Part shown: piece after piece, positions 12,686 to 23,765 of the stretch
Layout of the letters: each line of letters begins with the position of its first letter
Position numbering within the stretch: position 1 is the first letter of the stretch
Assembly: GCF_963678635.1 (NCBI RefSeq)
Contig: NC_087069.1
Span: 27,766,303 to 27,826,302 of the forward strand
Length of the DNA stretch: 60,000 nucleotides
Source of the DNA: Symsagittifera roscoffensis
Lineage: Eukaryota > Xenacoelomorpha > Acoela > Convolutidae
Direction of reading: 5' to 3'
Notes under the pieces: model-generated
The model's database searches: none
What the model was told of the DNA's origin: nothing
The model's input: only the letters and a program-made list of their open reading frames with translations
Made by a program: the position numbers and the translations under genes

Positions 12686-13047
12686 AACAGTGCCGAAGTA
12701 CAACAGTGCCAAAAAAAATAGTTTAACAGTGCTAATAATGAAAACTTTGTTCAACAGTGCCGAAAAAATGAATAAATTTCAACATAATCAGCGCCGCAAT
12801 CAAAAATTAAACTGCGAACGTTTGCAATCTTAAGTGACACATAAAAATTTTGAGAGAAAAAATTTGAAATTTAGACATTCGGCGCCAAAATAATTGTTTA
12901 TTTTGCGTTTGCAGACAATTTGGCGCCAAAGTTGGAGTGGTTTTCTTTGATAATTAGCACCAGTAATTTCCCGCTCTTTAGAAAATGCGTGTAAATTATT
13001 TTGAAACTTTCCCGCCCCTTTCGGCACAGTTGTACTTCGGCACTGTT
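12686..13047. mobile_element. 362-bp TIR element (MITE)
   Basis: Left end AACAGTGCCGAAGTACAACA (12686) and right end rich in TTGTACTTCGGCACTGTT (to 13047) are near-perfect inverted repeats over about 25 bp. The AACAGTGC word is repeated inward on the left arm. No coding capacity. Target duplication not resolved: the bases abutting the CAGTGCC termini are AA and TT, not TA. Confidence 0.7.
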
Positions 13048-14458
13048 GAGTGCCACCTATAGTTTCTGTACTGGTGAATTCAAAGTATGTTTTGGTTAGA
13101 ATACTGATTTCTTGCTGAGAAATCTCATTTGTCGATTAATTCACTTTTCAATATGCTGGACTAAATTATTTTTCTGTTTTCTGTGACCCATATTGCCTTA
13201 CGAGGTTGAACCTATACCTATTTCTAGTTGACTTTTAGATTCAAACATGAACAGGTATTGCTGATTTCGGCAAAAACGCCGAAAAGTTGCGTCACGTCAA
13301 AGATTTATTTAGCCATCAATTTTTTTCATCAATTTTTCCCAGATTATCAAGGTCGCATGGTTTTTTTAATGTATTTGTATAAAAAGTTGATAATCGATAA
13401 CTTAGTTTCGAAATCGCACTTAAACTCTCAAATTTCTCAGCTGCTAGCCTATTCCTTATTGACCTAGTTATTTCTTACCTATTCACCCAGTTATTTCTAA
13501 TTGGATTAGTTTTATTTAAAAAAAGTTAACCATGAACGCCTCTGTAACATTAAATATCCTTAAGGAAATTCGACAGTATGAAAATGTTTTTTTAAACAAA
13601 AATTAGCTCTTTTTTGGTTTCGAGTTTATTGACGCTTTTTTTATTTTGATGGCTAACTTTTTTGTTAATAGTCCAATGCGAGTGCATCAAAGTTTCAGTT
13701 TGGTTTTAAAATATTTTTTGTTATTAGGTCACCCGGGTTAACTAACCAGGGGAGAACCTTAGACTTTCTGCCAGAATTTTAAAGGGTCCACGGCAATCCT
13801 AGAGATCCTGGAAGGAATGGTTTAGGAACCTTGGCAGCAATTCATGGTTTTTAGAAACTTTTTGACGTTTCATCTTGGTATATACATGTAGAAAAAATGA
13901 ACGAAACAACGCTATTTTTTTAAGAAAGAGGAAAAATTTGAAAAACCAGGCCTGAACACCTAATAAGAACTGTTCCAGAATATCAAGAAAATCAAAGGTT
14001 TTATCAAAAACTTTGGCGATGTCGGTTTTTGTTTGGAAGATGTTCTAAATAAAGACTCAAATTATATCCCATGATTTTTTTCATATGCAGCTGAAATTTT
14101 CAAGTTTTTTTCATGGCAAAAATTGACTTTTTAATTTCTTGAAATTTCATTGTTTACTAATTTGCATTTTATAAAAAGTGAATCCAAATACGCCTTTCTC
14201 TAGTTTCGAGGACTGTTTTCAGCTTCTACTGTGTGTTAACTTGTATAATTACAAACATAATCTGCAACATTTTGTCAATTCGATTGTAAAAAAGATTTTG
14301 AGTCATTTGAGCTTCGATTAATTGTCGTGCTTCTTCATTTGGAGCTGCTAAATTCCATTTTACAAGATGCTGTTAACATGATTGAGAAATGCTGCGAAGC
14401 GCTGGGAGCTTTTTGAAGCAGAACTCTTCTATGAAATGTCAACCATGTTTAAGGAAAA
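13048..14458. other. no gene seen
   Basis: AT-rich DNA between the 362-bp TIR element and the retroelement LTR. Nothing supportable was found. Confidence 0.4.
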
Positions 14459-14658
14459 TGTTGAAGATCCAAAACGTAGGTTAAGGAAAGTTTGAATTGA
14501 TAAGGCAACTGAATGATATGAAAACTTAATTTTACTGCACTTGGTTGTTTTAGCTTATGCCGGACGATAGCGATCGCAAGGTCAGAGCAGCAGGTCCCCA
14601 GACAGAAGATCAAAACTTATATAAACATTACATAAACTCAAATTTGGTCCCTGTTTCA
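14459..14658 (-). repeat. 3' LTR of element 1
   Basis: 200 bp, plus-strand TGTTGAAGATCC...CCCTGTTTCA. On the coding strand it contains a TATA-like TTTATATAAG and a GCGATCGC palindrome, both shared with the other LTR. A clear polypurine tract next to it was not identified. Confidence 0.9.
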
Positions 14659-14843
14659 TTTGGGCAACCACAAAAAAAAAATTTAAATCTCAGATTGAAA
14701 ATTTATTATACTCATAATTCACTCCGTAGTTTTAATCAGCAGTTTTCTTTTTAATGACAAAAATTTTAAATTCTAGTTTAACGTTAACTTGAGTTTTTCG
14801 GCACACTTGCCAATCCTCTCCCTGGGTCCTTTTCTTCTTTCAC

Positions 14844-16515
14844 TCATTTATACTCGATACGATGAACCATCACTCCATCCATTTTGTCCACTCCCTTTCG
14901 TTGTCGCGTCAATCGGCGCGTTGCTTCTCCACTCATTTTTCTCTTATGGCCGACGGTTTTCGGTACTATCGCTTTTTCCGTCCCCGACGGTTCGTCCGCT
15001 CCGCTACCCTGATTTTTCGTCGTTGTAGTTGTTGTTGCTTCGCATTCTCGTCTCACGTTCGTCCGTTCGCTCTCATCCTCCTCGTCGCTCTTTTCGTCTC
15101 TGCTCTCTAATATTCGCCTTTTCTTTATCCTTCGCTCCTCACTGTTCGTCTGCGCCCGTTTCATTGATGAGTTCCCTTTTTCAGTGTCCCCCGCAATACT
15201 TTTAGGTTCCCTCGGTTTACTCAGCACCGGGGTATTTGCGTTGTTCCCCTTTTCAACTCTACTTTCTTCAGCCGCTGATCTAAACGAACCCCACTTCTCC
15301 TAAGTAATGATCCTTTATTCATTTGCACCGTATGTGGCGTTAATTTTACTATTTCTAATGGTAAACGTTTATACCTACTTGGGTCCTTCGGATCCGTTTT
15401 CCCTCTGCGTTGGTAAGCAGTTGTAGTGCTCATCTTGTGGCGCTTTAGTCACTCCGGTGTCTTAGAATGTGTCAGTTCCACCTCGGCTTCAGCTAACTCG
15501 TGCTCTTCCACGACCCTAGGCGTTTTTCAGTTTTTCTGGATCATACACTAAGTCGCTGCGTTTCTCCCAATTGAGGTTTAGTTCCCTTTTCGTGTAGACC
15601 ACTCGCTTCATCTAAGCATTGTATTTTTTGGTAAGTTACATTCTTGCAAGTTAGATTTTTAAGCGATGGTTTTTTCGTTAGTTTCCCAAGGGCGGTATTA
15701 ACTCCTCTTCCGTGATAAGCTCAAATGGCGTCAGTTTAGTTTTAGAATGCGGCACAAATCGAAAAGCGCTTAATGCTCGTGATATCATCAATCCAAATTT
15801 ATAGTTCTTATTTTCCTGTAGGTATGTTAGGACGTAGTTTGTTATCGAGCCGATGGTTCTTTCGACTGTCCCCGATAACTGGGGATTTTTTTAGTTCAAT
15901 GCCATCGTAATTACAGAAATTTTGGAAATCATTCGAAAAGAATCCGGCCGCTTGATCCATATGTAATTTCCTTGGGTGACCATGTGTATCAATATAATTT
16001 CTTAGGAATTAGAGTACGTTTTTCGGTTTGTTACTTGAGCAAACGTTTGCCGACGGCCAATGTGAAAAAGTATCTATTGTTACTAAAACGTATTTCTTCC
16101 GACCCTGTACAGATTTTACCGGACCTCAGAAATCCAATTGGACTAAGTCATTAGAATCCTTGGGTTCATACGTTGTCCCAGTATTACTTTTAGGGATGTC
16201 CAGCTTAAGGTTTTTACCTGCTTCTAAACAACTTTTGCTGTACTTTGCCGTTGCCGCGAGATTCCGATGAATGAGCGGGATCCAGACGTCCTTCGCCGGC
16301 GCGAACATTTTGTCCCGACCGTGGTGATTGTGGTGAAGTCGGTTCAAAACTGAGGTGGACATATCCTGCGGTATGGCCAAACGGCCGTCCATCCACAAGC
16401 AATTCTCGCGCACTGCAAAGTCGTTTTGATGTTGAGCGTAGTACTGTCCGATCTTAGAAATGATTTCTTTTGCACGTGGATTCCTGTCCCGTATTGCGTC
16501 TCTAATTGTCTCCAC
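14844..16515 (-). pseudogene. element 1 integrase and basic C-terminal tail, broken
   Basis: From upstream (higher coordinates): an HHCC-type zinc region at 16126-16515 (NRLHHNHHGRDKMF, then a final Cys pair reduced to one Cys). Next is the catalytic core near 15840-15960 with MDQAAGFFSNDFQNF holding the second catalytic Asp, then after a frame change GTVERTIGSITNY holding the Glu (about 15730-15875). Downstream are 15221-15433 and 14844-15227, a lysine/arginine/glutamate-rich tail with a run of threonines. Several frameshifts separate these blocks, so the protein cannot be made as it stands. The tail is the counterpart of the long basic frame 3' of integrase in the young element. Confidence 0.8.
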
Positions 16516-16762
16516 GCGCTTTAAGTTGAGAATTTAAGGATAAACGATATTCTTGACTATTTTGCTTTCAGTTGGGTCAATTGAATAAACACATATCTCA
16601 CTATTTTTGAAGGGATTAGACCGGCCAGGGAATTGATGGGGGAATTAAATGACAGTATTTACTTTTTTCGAGGAATTTCTTTTACGTACAACTTCTTCTG
16701 GTAAAATAATTTCTATGTCTTAATCTGAACTGAGACTGGATGGCTGATTTTTGACTCGATTC

Positions 16763-16874
16763 GATACGACATTAAAATTTACATTTCCGGATTGGGTAGA
16801 ATTATTTACAACAACAGAAGATACGACATTAAAATTTACATTTCCGGATTGGGTAGAATTATTTACAACAACAG
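16763..16874 (-). repeat. 57-bp in-frame tandem duplication
   Basis: Two copies of a 57-bp unit starting GATACGACATTAAAATTTAC at 16763 and 16820. At 19 codons per unit it encodes VVVNNSTQSGNVNFNVVS twice on the minus strand (frame 16720-16917). It lies between the RNase H and integrase parts of element 1, in a stretch (16570-17060) that I could not match to any retroelement domain. Confidence 0.8.
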
Positions 16875-17197
16875 CCTGGGTATTAATTTTTTTTGGAGAG
16901 TTATTAGTTGATGACATACTTTTTGTTGATTTTCTTTTCTTTCAATATGCGACTTGTTTTGACAAATTGAGAACAACGACGTCTGATTTTCTTGCATCGT
17001 AATTTGCATATTTCCTTCGGTATACAGATATCTAGTTTCTGATTGGCTAGCCATCATTTGCATGTAACCACGCCCTCTAGTGAGCGCTTGCGCTCATGGT
17101 TGCTATTTGCATATGCTAATTTCCCTAGAATTTTATTGAATACGACATTCTTCTTTGAGTACGAGCATGATCGTCCGCCCTCTACCGTCGGATTTTT

Positions 17198-18390
17198 TCA
17201 AACTTGTTTCACTTTTTGACCCCTAGGATTTAACTGTTCCGTAGGTTTTAATGCACTGTTTATCATTTGTTTTTTTTCGCAACTGTAGAACTTCAATTTG
17301 TTTCGGGTGCCGCTGCAGATGGAAAACGAGACAAATAGTCTGCCATCCCCATTTTGACACTTCTCTATGTTCAACTTTGAAAACATACGGTAATAAACGA
17401 TCGCACCATCGAGTCACTCTTCTAAAAAATGTTTTATTTTCTATTGGTGATGAGTTTGATAATGTAAGTAACGCCTTGTGATCCGATATACCAGTGAAAT
17501 AACGTCCTCGATTATAGTTTCGGAAATGTTCCGTCACCCACACTACCGCGAGTTATTCCAATTTGTTTGTCGAATATTTTATCTCGGCTTAATTAGGATA
17601 GCGTGACGCAAATGAGATGGGATGGCAACCGTTGGTACCGAATTGTTCTAACATGGCCCCCAGGCCCTCGTGGCTAGCATGACATACTATTCTAGTCTCT
17701 CGGTGAAAATAAAAGTGTCTAAGTTTTACTATGTTTTTAACTAGCGATTTCAGTTGTTGAAAGGCGTTCTCGCACTCTGGCGTCCAAGCAAATTCACTGT
17801 TTTGACTAAGTAAAGGTCGTAGCGGTGCACTGACTTCAGCGAGTTTTGGTAAAAATTTATGCAAGCTGCGCAAAGAACCGTTGAATGATTTTAGTTGCTA
17901 CCTAGATTTCAGAGTTTTTAAGTCTTCTACTGCTTGAACGGTGCGATGCCATCTTTTCTGATTCTGTAACCTAACCAGTCACACTCTGTTTTCGCAAACT
18001 CGCATTTTCGTAATGTTAGAAACGTTTGATACGTCCAGTTTCTTCGAACATTTCTCCACTAATGCAATGTGTTCTATTCTGGTTTTCTTTGACGCAATCA
18101 GAATGTCATCTATGAAAGCATTTGCCTGGGGAGTTACTTGAGTTACTTATCGATAACTTTTTGAAACTACGCCAGCATTGATATGAGCCCGTAAAATCTG
18201 TTTTTAAACCAACATGTTCCCGTCAATTTTCCCGTCGATTTTAAACCATTTTTGTTGTTATTGTAGTTCAAAAATTCTTCTTGAGATGGTTGTAATTGAT
18301 AATTAGTTTTACCTAATGTTGTTTTCAGGTCCGTCATGCTGAAAATTGTCACAGGAGATCCGCTATCCACCCGAAGCCACATTTCTTTCC
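17198..18390 (-). pseudogene. element 1 protease-RT-RNase H, internally deleted
   Basis: Protease: LRVDSGSPVTIFS at about 18350-18382 holds the active-site DSG. The frame then jumps within about 150 bp into the RT motif FYGLISML (about 18170-18200; the intact sibling has FYGLTDMPA). The RT fingers and the first part of the palm are therefore missing. The RT catalytic block survives as NAFIDDILIASKKTR (about 18080-18125). The RT connection and RNase H follow in 17589-17873 (TRIVCHASHEGLGAML, where the sibling has CDAS: Asp to His at a catalytic position) and 17223-17543 (GISDHKALLTL). Stops and shifts separate the segments. Confidence 0.8.
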
Positions 18391-19528
18391 TGACACTTTA
18401 ACAGCTTGAACTCTGGCCTCTGGAATCTTCAACTTCATCACCTCTTCTTCTTTATTGACATCACCATATAATCAACGGATCCCGACGACATTGATTTGTT
18501 CTCCCCGCATCCTTGGTGGTTCACCCAGACCACTTGATCTTCCGATGCATTTTCTACACTATGTGTGCTTTGGTAGTGCTCATTTTGGTCCCTCGACACT
18601 GGTTAGCTACTCGTCTAAAACCCTACATGTGCATTCAAAGTGCCCTAGTTTTTGACACGCATTACACGTTACTCCTTTCGTAGGACAACTTGCGACATAG
18701 TCCAATGTAAATTTTGGTGCGTCACAATTATAACACCTACGGTTATTAACTCCCCCATAGCTAGGCCTTGGGGTATATCCTCCGCTTCCCCCGCGTTCTC
18801 GGCCTCTAAAATATCCTTGTCAACTTCTGGTATTACTAACTGGCTCCTGTTTTATGGTTATCTGCGGCGCGGACGCGGCCGGTTTTCCAGTATAGGACTT
18901 ATGAGCGCATTCACCTCTCTCATACAATAATGCTATCCTATATATCTCCAATGGTAACTTGGTAGACCGGGACAATCTCTTTGACAGTCAGATGCACGCA
19001 TAATCATAATAAAAATATCACGAATTTTCTCGGCCGCGTTAGCAAAATCACACCTTCCGACTAGAGCCCTTAACTCCGCATGCAATTTCTCAAAAGTTTC
19101 GTTCTCCTTTTGCTTCCTCCTTTAAAATAGTCCTCGCAAATCTGTTACGCTTCGTTCTCGTTTGAATACGTTTTGCATCTCGTCTAGCACTCGTGGGTAC
19201 CTCTCTGTTTTGATACTAACCACCGGTTTTCGGGTTTTAAATGTCCTTTGCGCTTCTTTTCCAAAACAGAGATACAGATTTGATTTTAGCTTTTTCTTCG
19301 CATCGACTCGAATTGACTTCCCCCGGTAACGCTGCTATCGCCGTTTCATCTAGATTGTTAGCAAAATAAAAATCATCAGGATCGATATCATATTTCTTTA
19401 TCAATTTCCAGTAGAATTTTATGATCCAATATACCCAATAGCTTGCAGGCTCCGGCGTGCGTGCGTCCCAGAACGATAATATATTTAGCAGAATTTTTCT
19501 CCTCCTTTTCTTTCATCTGGCTGCGCCA
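18391..19528 (-). pseudogene. element 1 gag, broken
   Basis: Starts with the same residues as the young element (ATGGCGCAGCCAG, M-A-Q-P) immediately at the LTR edge, then decays. A CCHC zinc knuckle is visible near 18640-18700 (TCNACQKLGHFECTC). The remainder is fragmented by stops, and no single open frame covers the capsid region. Gag would form the particle and bind genomic RNA in the intact family. Confidence 0.7.
19511..19528 (-). promoter_or_regulatory. element 1 primer-binding site
   Basis: Coding-strand sequence TGGCGCAGCCAG directly follows the 5' LTR, whose last base (19529) supplies the A of the gag ATG. It begins TGG, complementary to a tRNA CCA end. The same 12 bases occupy this position in the young element, so both use the same primer tRNA. 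I could not name that tRNA. Confidence 0.75.
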
Positions 19529-19727
19529 TGTTGAAGATCCAAAACGTAGGTTGAAGTAAGTTTAAATAGATAAGGCAACTGAATGGTATGAAACCTAGTT
19601 TTACTGCACTTGTTTGTTTTAGCTTGTGCCGGATGATAGCGATCGCAAGGTCACAGCAGCAGGCCCCCAGACCGAAGATCAAAACTTATATAAACATTCC
19701 ATAAACTCAAAACTGGTCCCTATATCA
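19529..19727 (-). repeat. 5' LTR of element 1
   Basis: 199 bp, plus-strand TGTTGAAGATCC...CCCTATATCA. It differs from the 3' LTR at roughly 20 positions by eye, marking an old insertion. Confidence 0.9.
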
Positions 19728-19909
19728 AAAAAAGGAACGCCTTTGTTGAAACTTGGGTAACTTGTTGTGTTTTGACCAAACATGATTGAATGCACTTCGA
19801 TATAGCGGATTGAAGGGTAAATTTTCTGGTCATTGCGGAGTACTACTACTTGTCTCAGAACCGGGTTTTCCCAAATCGGGTGTGAAAAGTGAGGGACATC
19901 TATTCATTT

Positions 19910-20290
19910 TTACCTGCCACGAATTTCGGAATTCCAATTGATGGACTTTTCTACACTCAGAAAATGATTCATTGGCGTGTATTTTGGTGATGACAAATTA
20001 GTGTAACTGAGATTGTAATTTTCGTTATAAATACTCCATACAAATCTGTCATCCTTTTTTCCCCTCACTTTGAAAATATTTATTTTTATAATCGAACTTT
20101 CTGAGTGATGGGGTGCCTGAAAGGAGTAAATTAGGAAGGTTGCTAATATAATGATTAGGCTTGCGTGTATAAACCCTTGACTCGTAAAAATCAACAGGTC
20201 GTAAGACTGCACGACTGAAAACTAAGTTAGTTATATACCGTATCAAGTTTTCCTCACAGACTTCAAGAAGCTGTTGGTAAATTAAACTTT
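19910..20290 (-). CDS. possible membrane-protein exon, unassigned
   Basis: Overlapping minus-strand frames contain a strongly hydrophobic stretch (HASLIIILATFLIYSF) followed by a charged region. It lies just downstream of the acyltransferase-like exon on the same strand and could be a later exon of that gene, since the family is multi-pass. I see no diagnostic motif. Boundaries are approximate. Confidence 0.2.
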
Positions 20291-20545
20291 CTGTTTTTAC
20301 CGCAATCTGCATATTGTAGAAAAACCAGCAAAAAAAATTTGAGGCGAATGGGTGATTTTCCAAACTCTCCCAAAGCACGTAAAAAACCCTATTTTGGCCA
20401 AATTTTCTGGACAATTTCTGGACAATTTACTTTTTGGACAATTTTGAAGGTGTCTAAAATTAGCACAAAGGGGGACCTTTGGGTCGGCAGCGGGTCGAAC
20501 CCCTGAGGGGAAAGGCGCCCGAACCACCCCCCCTCCTCCTGACAC

Positions 20546-20732
20546 GAATGATGCTCGGTTTGTTTCTATAGAGGAAGAAAATAGACCAGCTTAGGAATGG
20601 ATAGACGGTGTAAAATTCTTCTTCAGCTGATAATGACCAGAAATGCATAACTGGGCTCCTAGCTGTCAGTTAGTTTTGCCTTGAAAAAGCCCAGTTGGAT
20701 ATGTATGCTGCTGACGTTTGCGAAGTGAAGAC
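20546..20732 (-). pseudogene. acyltransferase-3-like exon with an in-frame stop
   Basis: The exon is bounded by a good acceptor (TTGTCTACAG|G) and a GT donor (ATTC|GTGTC). It reads TSQTSAAYISNWAFSRQN, then a TAA stop (20670-20672), then SPVMHFWSLSAEEEFYTVYP and a hydrophobic helix. The H-x-W-S-L-S-x-E-x-x-F-Y signature is the hallmark of the acyltransferase 3 family (nematode OAC and insect NRF-6-type membrane proteins), which move acyl groups across or at membranes. The stop makes this copy non-functional unless it is a sequencing error. Only this exon is recognisable. A C-rich/G-rich stretch (20515-20540) sits just inside the following intron. Confidence 0.6.
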
Positions 20733-21101
20733 CTGTAGACAAGCGTGCAAATAAGAAGATAACTTAACGCCCGTTTCGGTTAACCCATAATCATCTATAA
20801 ACCTATTTTTTATAACGCCCGTTTAACTCTAATTTTTGCCTTCTCCCCCGTTCACATTCATCCCTCTCGGGCTTAAAGCCCCCACATTTTCACCCACAAA
20901 AAACCACCCCCCCTCCCTCGGGCGCATTTGCCGTTTTCTATGTTTCTCCAATCTCCAATGGTTAATCTTGAATGAAATTTTTACGGAATTGAAAATTGGC
21001 AAAAGTTTTCTGCGATTTGTTGAGTATCGTAAATTACTACTGGAACAAACTACTGGAACAAAATCATTAAAAAGTATTTAAATCAATAAAACTACTCGAA
21101 A
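20733..21101. other. non-coding interval
   Basis: Contains a plus-strand pyrimidine-rich tract (about 20840-20935, with CCACCCCCCC). No gene seen. Confidence 0.4.
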
Positions 21102-21323
21102 ATGACAATCAATAATATAAAGACCATGTTTTGTGTGTCTTTGAAGCACGGTGCCATCAATTTAGATGTAAAATTTGATGCTACTGATTTCAAAATTGAT
21201 TTTTACGACAAAAATGAGCGGTTTGAAGATTTTACCAGCCAGCGAACGTTTTGTATCTACTCAACAATCCAAGCAGAAGAAATCTTCAAAAAAACGAAGA
21301 AAAGCGTGTACTTTGAATTTTGA
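21102..21323 (+). CDS. hypothetical small protein, 73 aa
   Basis: Opens at AAAATGACAATC and ends at TGA. The sequence MTINNIKTMFCVSLKHGAIN and what follows (alternating hydrophobic and charged residues, SQRTFCIYSTIQAEEIFKKT) is of balanced composition, unlike the low-complexity frames around it. No signal peptide, membrane segment or known motif is evident. It could be a complete small gene or one exon, and I do not recognise a family. Confidence 0.3.
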   Translation: MTINNIKTMFCVSLKHGAINLDVKFDATDFKIDFYDKNERFEDFTSQRTFCIYSTIQAEEIFKKTKKSVYFEF

Positions 21324-22504
21324 AAAGTTTCATTGTTTAAGGATGCAATGATGATGCTTAGGTTTTAGTCGCTTAGCCAACGTATGGCTATGCCAACAGA
21401 CCCAAGGTGAATGTTTTTGTGACGCTTTTTTTTATTCTGGAGTTAATTTTAATCTCAATTGTAATTTTTCCCAACACTTTCTAAAATAGTTTTGCGTAAC
21501 TACCAGTTTTTGACAAAATTTTTAAAAGTATTTAAATAATACCATATGCAGCAGATTCCCACTGGTTTATCAGCTTTATGTTGGTATAAAGTTCAAATTG
21601 TATTCACCAATTGTGGGGGGCAAACGAATACTGAGGAGAGGCCAACCTGGCCAATCTGTACAATGGGGGAGTCTGTACATGAGTAGTTTTTTTCCGGCTT
21701 TTCTTCAGGCTTGGCCCGCATCTTTGTCTTTTTCTAAGTTCTTTTTCTAAGTTCCACCTTAACAATTTTATTCCGGCCGATTAGTTATACCTGGTAAGTT
21801 ATTTCTTTTTTCAAGAAGGGTGTACCTAATAATTGTAAAACTGTGAGATGCTTCAATGCAAAGAAGATCGTTTCATTGAAGGCTACCCTGTATGTCTAAG
21901 CAGTAGAGTCCGTTTTTCTTAATTCCCCACGTTGCAGATTAAGTTTTTTGTTCAGTGAAGCTTAGTTTTTTGCGACTCATTTGCTTTTATGCGTCAAGAA
22001 CTTTCACATCTTGTGTACCACTATTGCAGCCGAAATCGATCAGAACATGGTAGGCCTGAAGCTACAGGTCAAGTGAGAGAATAGCAGGAACCGATAAAAT
22101 AATCTGACTCTTTCAATTTAAACGTTCTTGCCACAATTTCAAGCGCTTCTCTGATTGTTGGTTCATTGTCCAAAGTTTCTCTAAATAATTATGAATCTTA
22201 ACAAAAGCAAAGTCTACTACTAGCCTATTTTAAGGTTCTGAAATTCAGAAAAAGTGAAGGCATTTTTGCGCTGAAGGATGTGCTTTTTTCTTTTAAAAAA
22301 AATTAAGTTTCTTACATGCCAATTTTGACGGAATGTTTAGCACCATGGAATAAATTGATGGATTAAGCTTGTTGATGCCAACAATTAACACAGAAGTAAA
22401 ATTATACTGTTTGTTCTATAATAATGAGTGACTGATTTTCGGACTGCATTGACCGCTGAAATTCAAACTGAGTTAAGTAACACGCAATCTATATTGTCCT
22501 AACA
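21324..22504. other. no gene seen
   Basis: AT-rich. No motif or repeat of note. Confidence 0.35.
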
Positions 22505-22723
22505 ATGCGTAAGCGCAAATTTAGTCATTTTACTGTGAATAGAGGTAATATTTGTTTGTTAGTTAAAAATTTCACTGCTTTCGGTGAGCACGCTGCAGAA
22601 CTGGGAGCCTTGAATAATGAAAGTTTGAATTACAACAAAAGAGAACCGCCAATCGATTTAGGATATGACATTAATGACCTGTACCCAACGGAGGCTGTTT
22701 TTCTAGATAGAAAATTTTTATAG
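22505..22723 (+). CDS. hypothetical small protein, 72 aa
   Basis: Starts MRKRKFSHFTVNRGN and includes NKREPPIDLGYDINDLYPTE, a complex, non-repetitive sequence ending KFL-stop. No domain recognised. It may be an exon, since the reading frame begins only 4 bases after an in-frame-neutral TA-rich leader with no obvious promoter. Low confidence. Confidence 0.25.
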   Translation: MRKRKFSHFTVNRGNICLLVKNFTAFGEHAAELGALNNESLNYNKREPPIDLGYDINDLYPTEAVFLDRKFL

Positions 22724-22869
22724 ATTATCAAGCCTAATTTTCTGTTACTTTCTGTCCAGAAGTGATCTATTTTTTTTTTCTGGTTTAGAAATAAACAGTT
22801 TCACGAAAGAAATAACCAGAAATCAATTCACTGCTCAACCACAACCCGCACCGAAGTTTCATGGGTAAT

Positions 22870-23765
22870 AATCAATTATAATGGATTTTCGTTGACTAAA
22901 ATGTTGTCACTATAATCGATTATCATGTCAAATTTAGACCACGTAATCGATTTTTAATCATTTATAATCGATTATTTTGGAAAAATTTAAATCCATTATA
23001 ATCCATTATAATCGATTATAATGGATTTTTATTGACTAAAATGTTGTCAATATAATCGATTATCATGTCAAATTTAGACCACATAATGGATTTTTAATCG
23101 ATTATAATCGATTATTTTGGAAAAATTTAAATCCATTATAATCCATTATAATCGATTATAATCCATTTTTGTTTTCAATATAATGGATTATTTTTGGTAC
23201 ATAAAATCCATGGAAATTGATTAAATTTTGTAAATAATGACTCTAATTTCTGCAACTTTCTGCAAAACTCGAACGAACACGTTCATTCAAGGGGGACCAA
23301 TATGTAGTATTTTTCCAAAAAAAAGCCCAAAAACAGCATTTTGACTAGCTCCTCACGTCAACCTCACGTCAACGTTGGGGGGGGGGGCAGTTGGTGTGGG
23401 ATCTATAGGTAACTTTTTGTAATTTTTCAACTCGATTGAAAATAGGAAAAAATGAAATTAAGCGAGAGAACAAAATAACTAACTTAAGTTCAACAAAATT
23501 ATTAAAAAAAAAGAAAACAACACACAAAAAGATTTGAATAAATCGATTATAATCCATTATAATCGATTAAAATAGATTATTTTTCTTTTGAAATTTTTTT
23601 TGAAAATATACGATTATAATCGATTATAATCGATTATATTGGGATTTTATTGCTTAAAAAATAATATTATAATCCATTTTCAACCGATTATAATCGATTA
23701 TTTTTGTTATTTTGTAGAGACTGACAATAAAAATACAATATAATCGATTATTATCCATGAAATTT
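22870..23765. repeat. AATCGATTATAATC-rich array
   Basis: Dense runs of the self-complementary words AATCGATT and TATAATCCATTATAATCGATT. A unit of about 142 bp containing TTGACTAAAATGTTGTCA and TGTCAAATTTAGACCAC is repeated twice between 22880 and 23165. A second cluster lies at 23530-23765 after 370 bp of other sequence with a G11 run (23377-23387). Similar words recur weakly at 35540-35690 and 43070-43150. Confidence 0.7.

Larger units (their letters stand above)
14459..19727 (-). mobile_element. decayed Ty3/Gypsy LTR retrotransposon (element 1)
   Basis: A complete minus-strand insertion with two LTRs: 5' LTR at 19529-19727 and 3' LTR at 14459-14658, about 90% identical by eye and bounded TG..CA. 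An AAAA precedes the left LTR and follows the right LTR, compatible with a 4-bp target duplication although low in complexity. The interior order is gag zinc knuckle, aspartic protease, RT, RNase H, integrase and a basic tail, which is the Ty3/Gypsy order. Every domain carries stops or shifts. It is related to the young element at 52560 onward: it has the same primer-binding site and the same gag start arrangement. Confidence 0.9.
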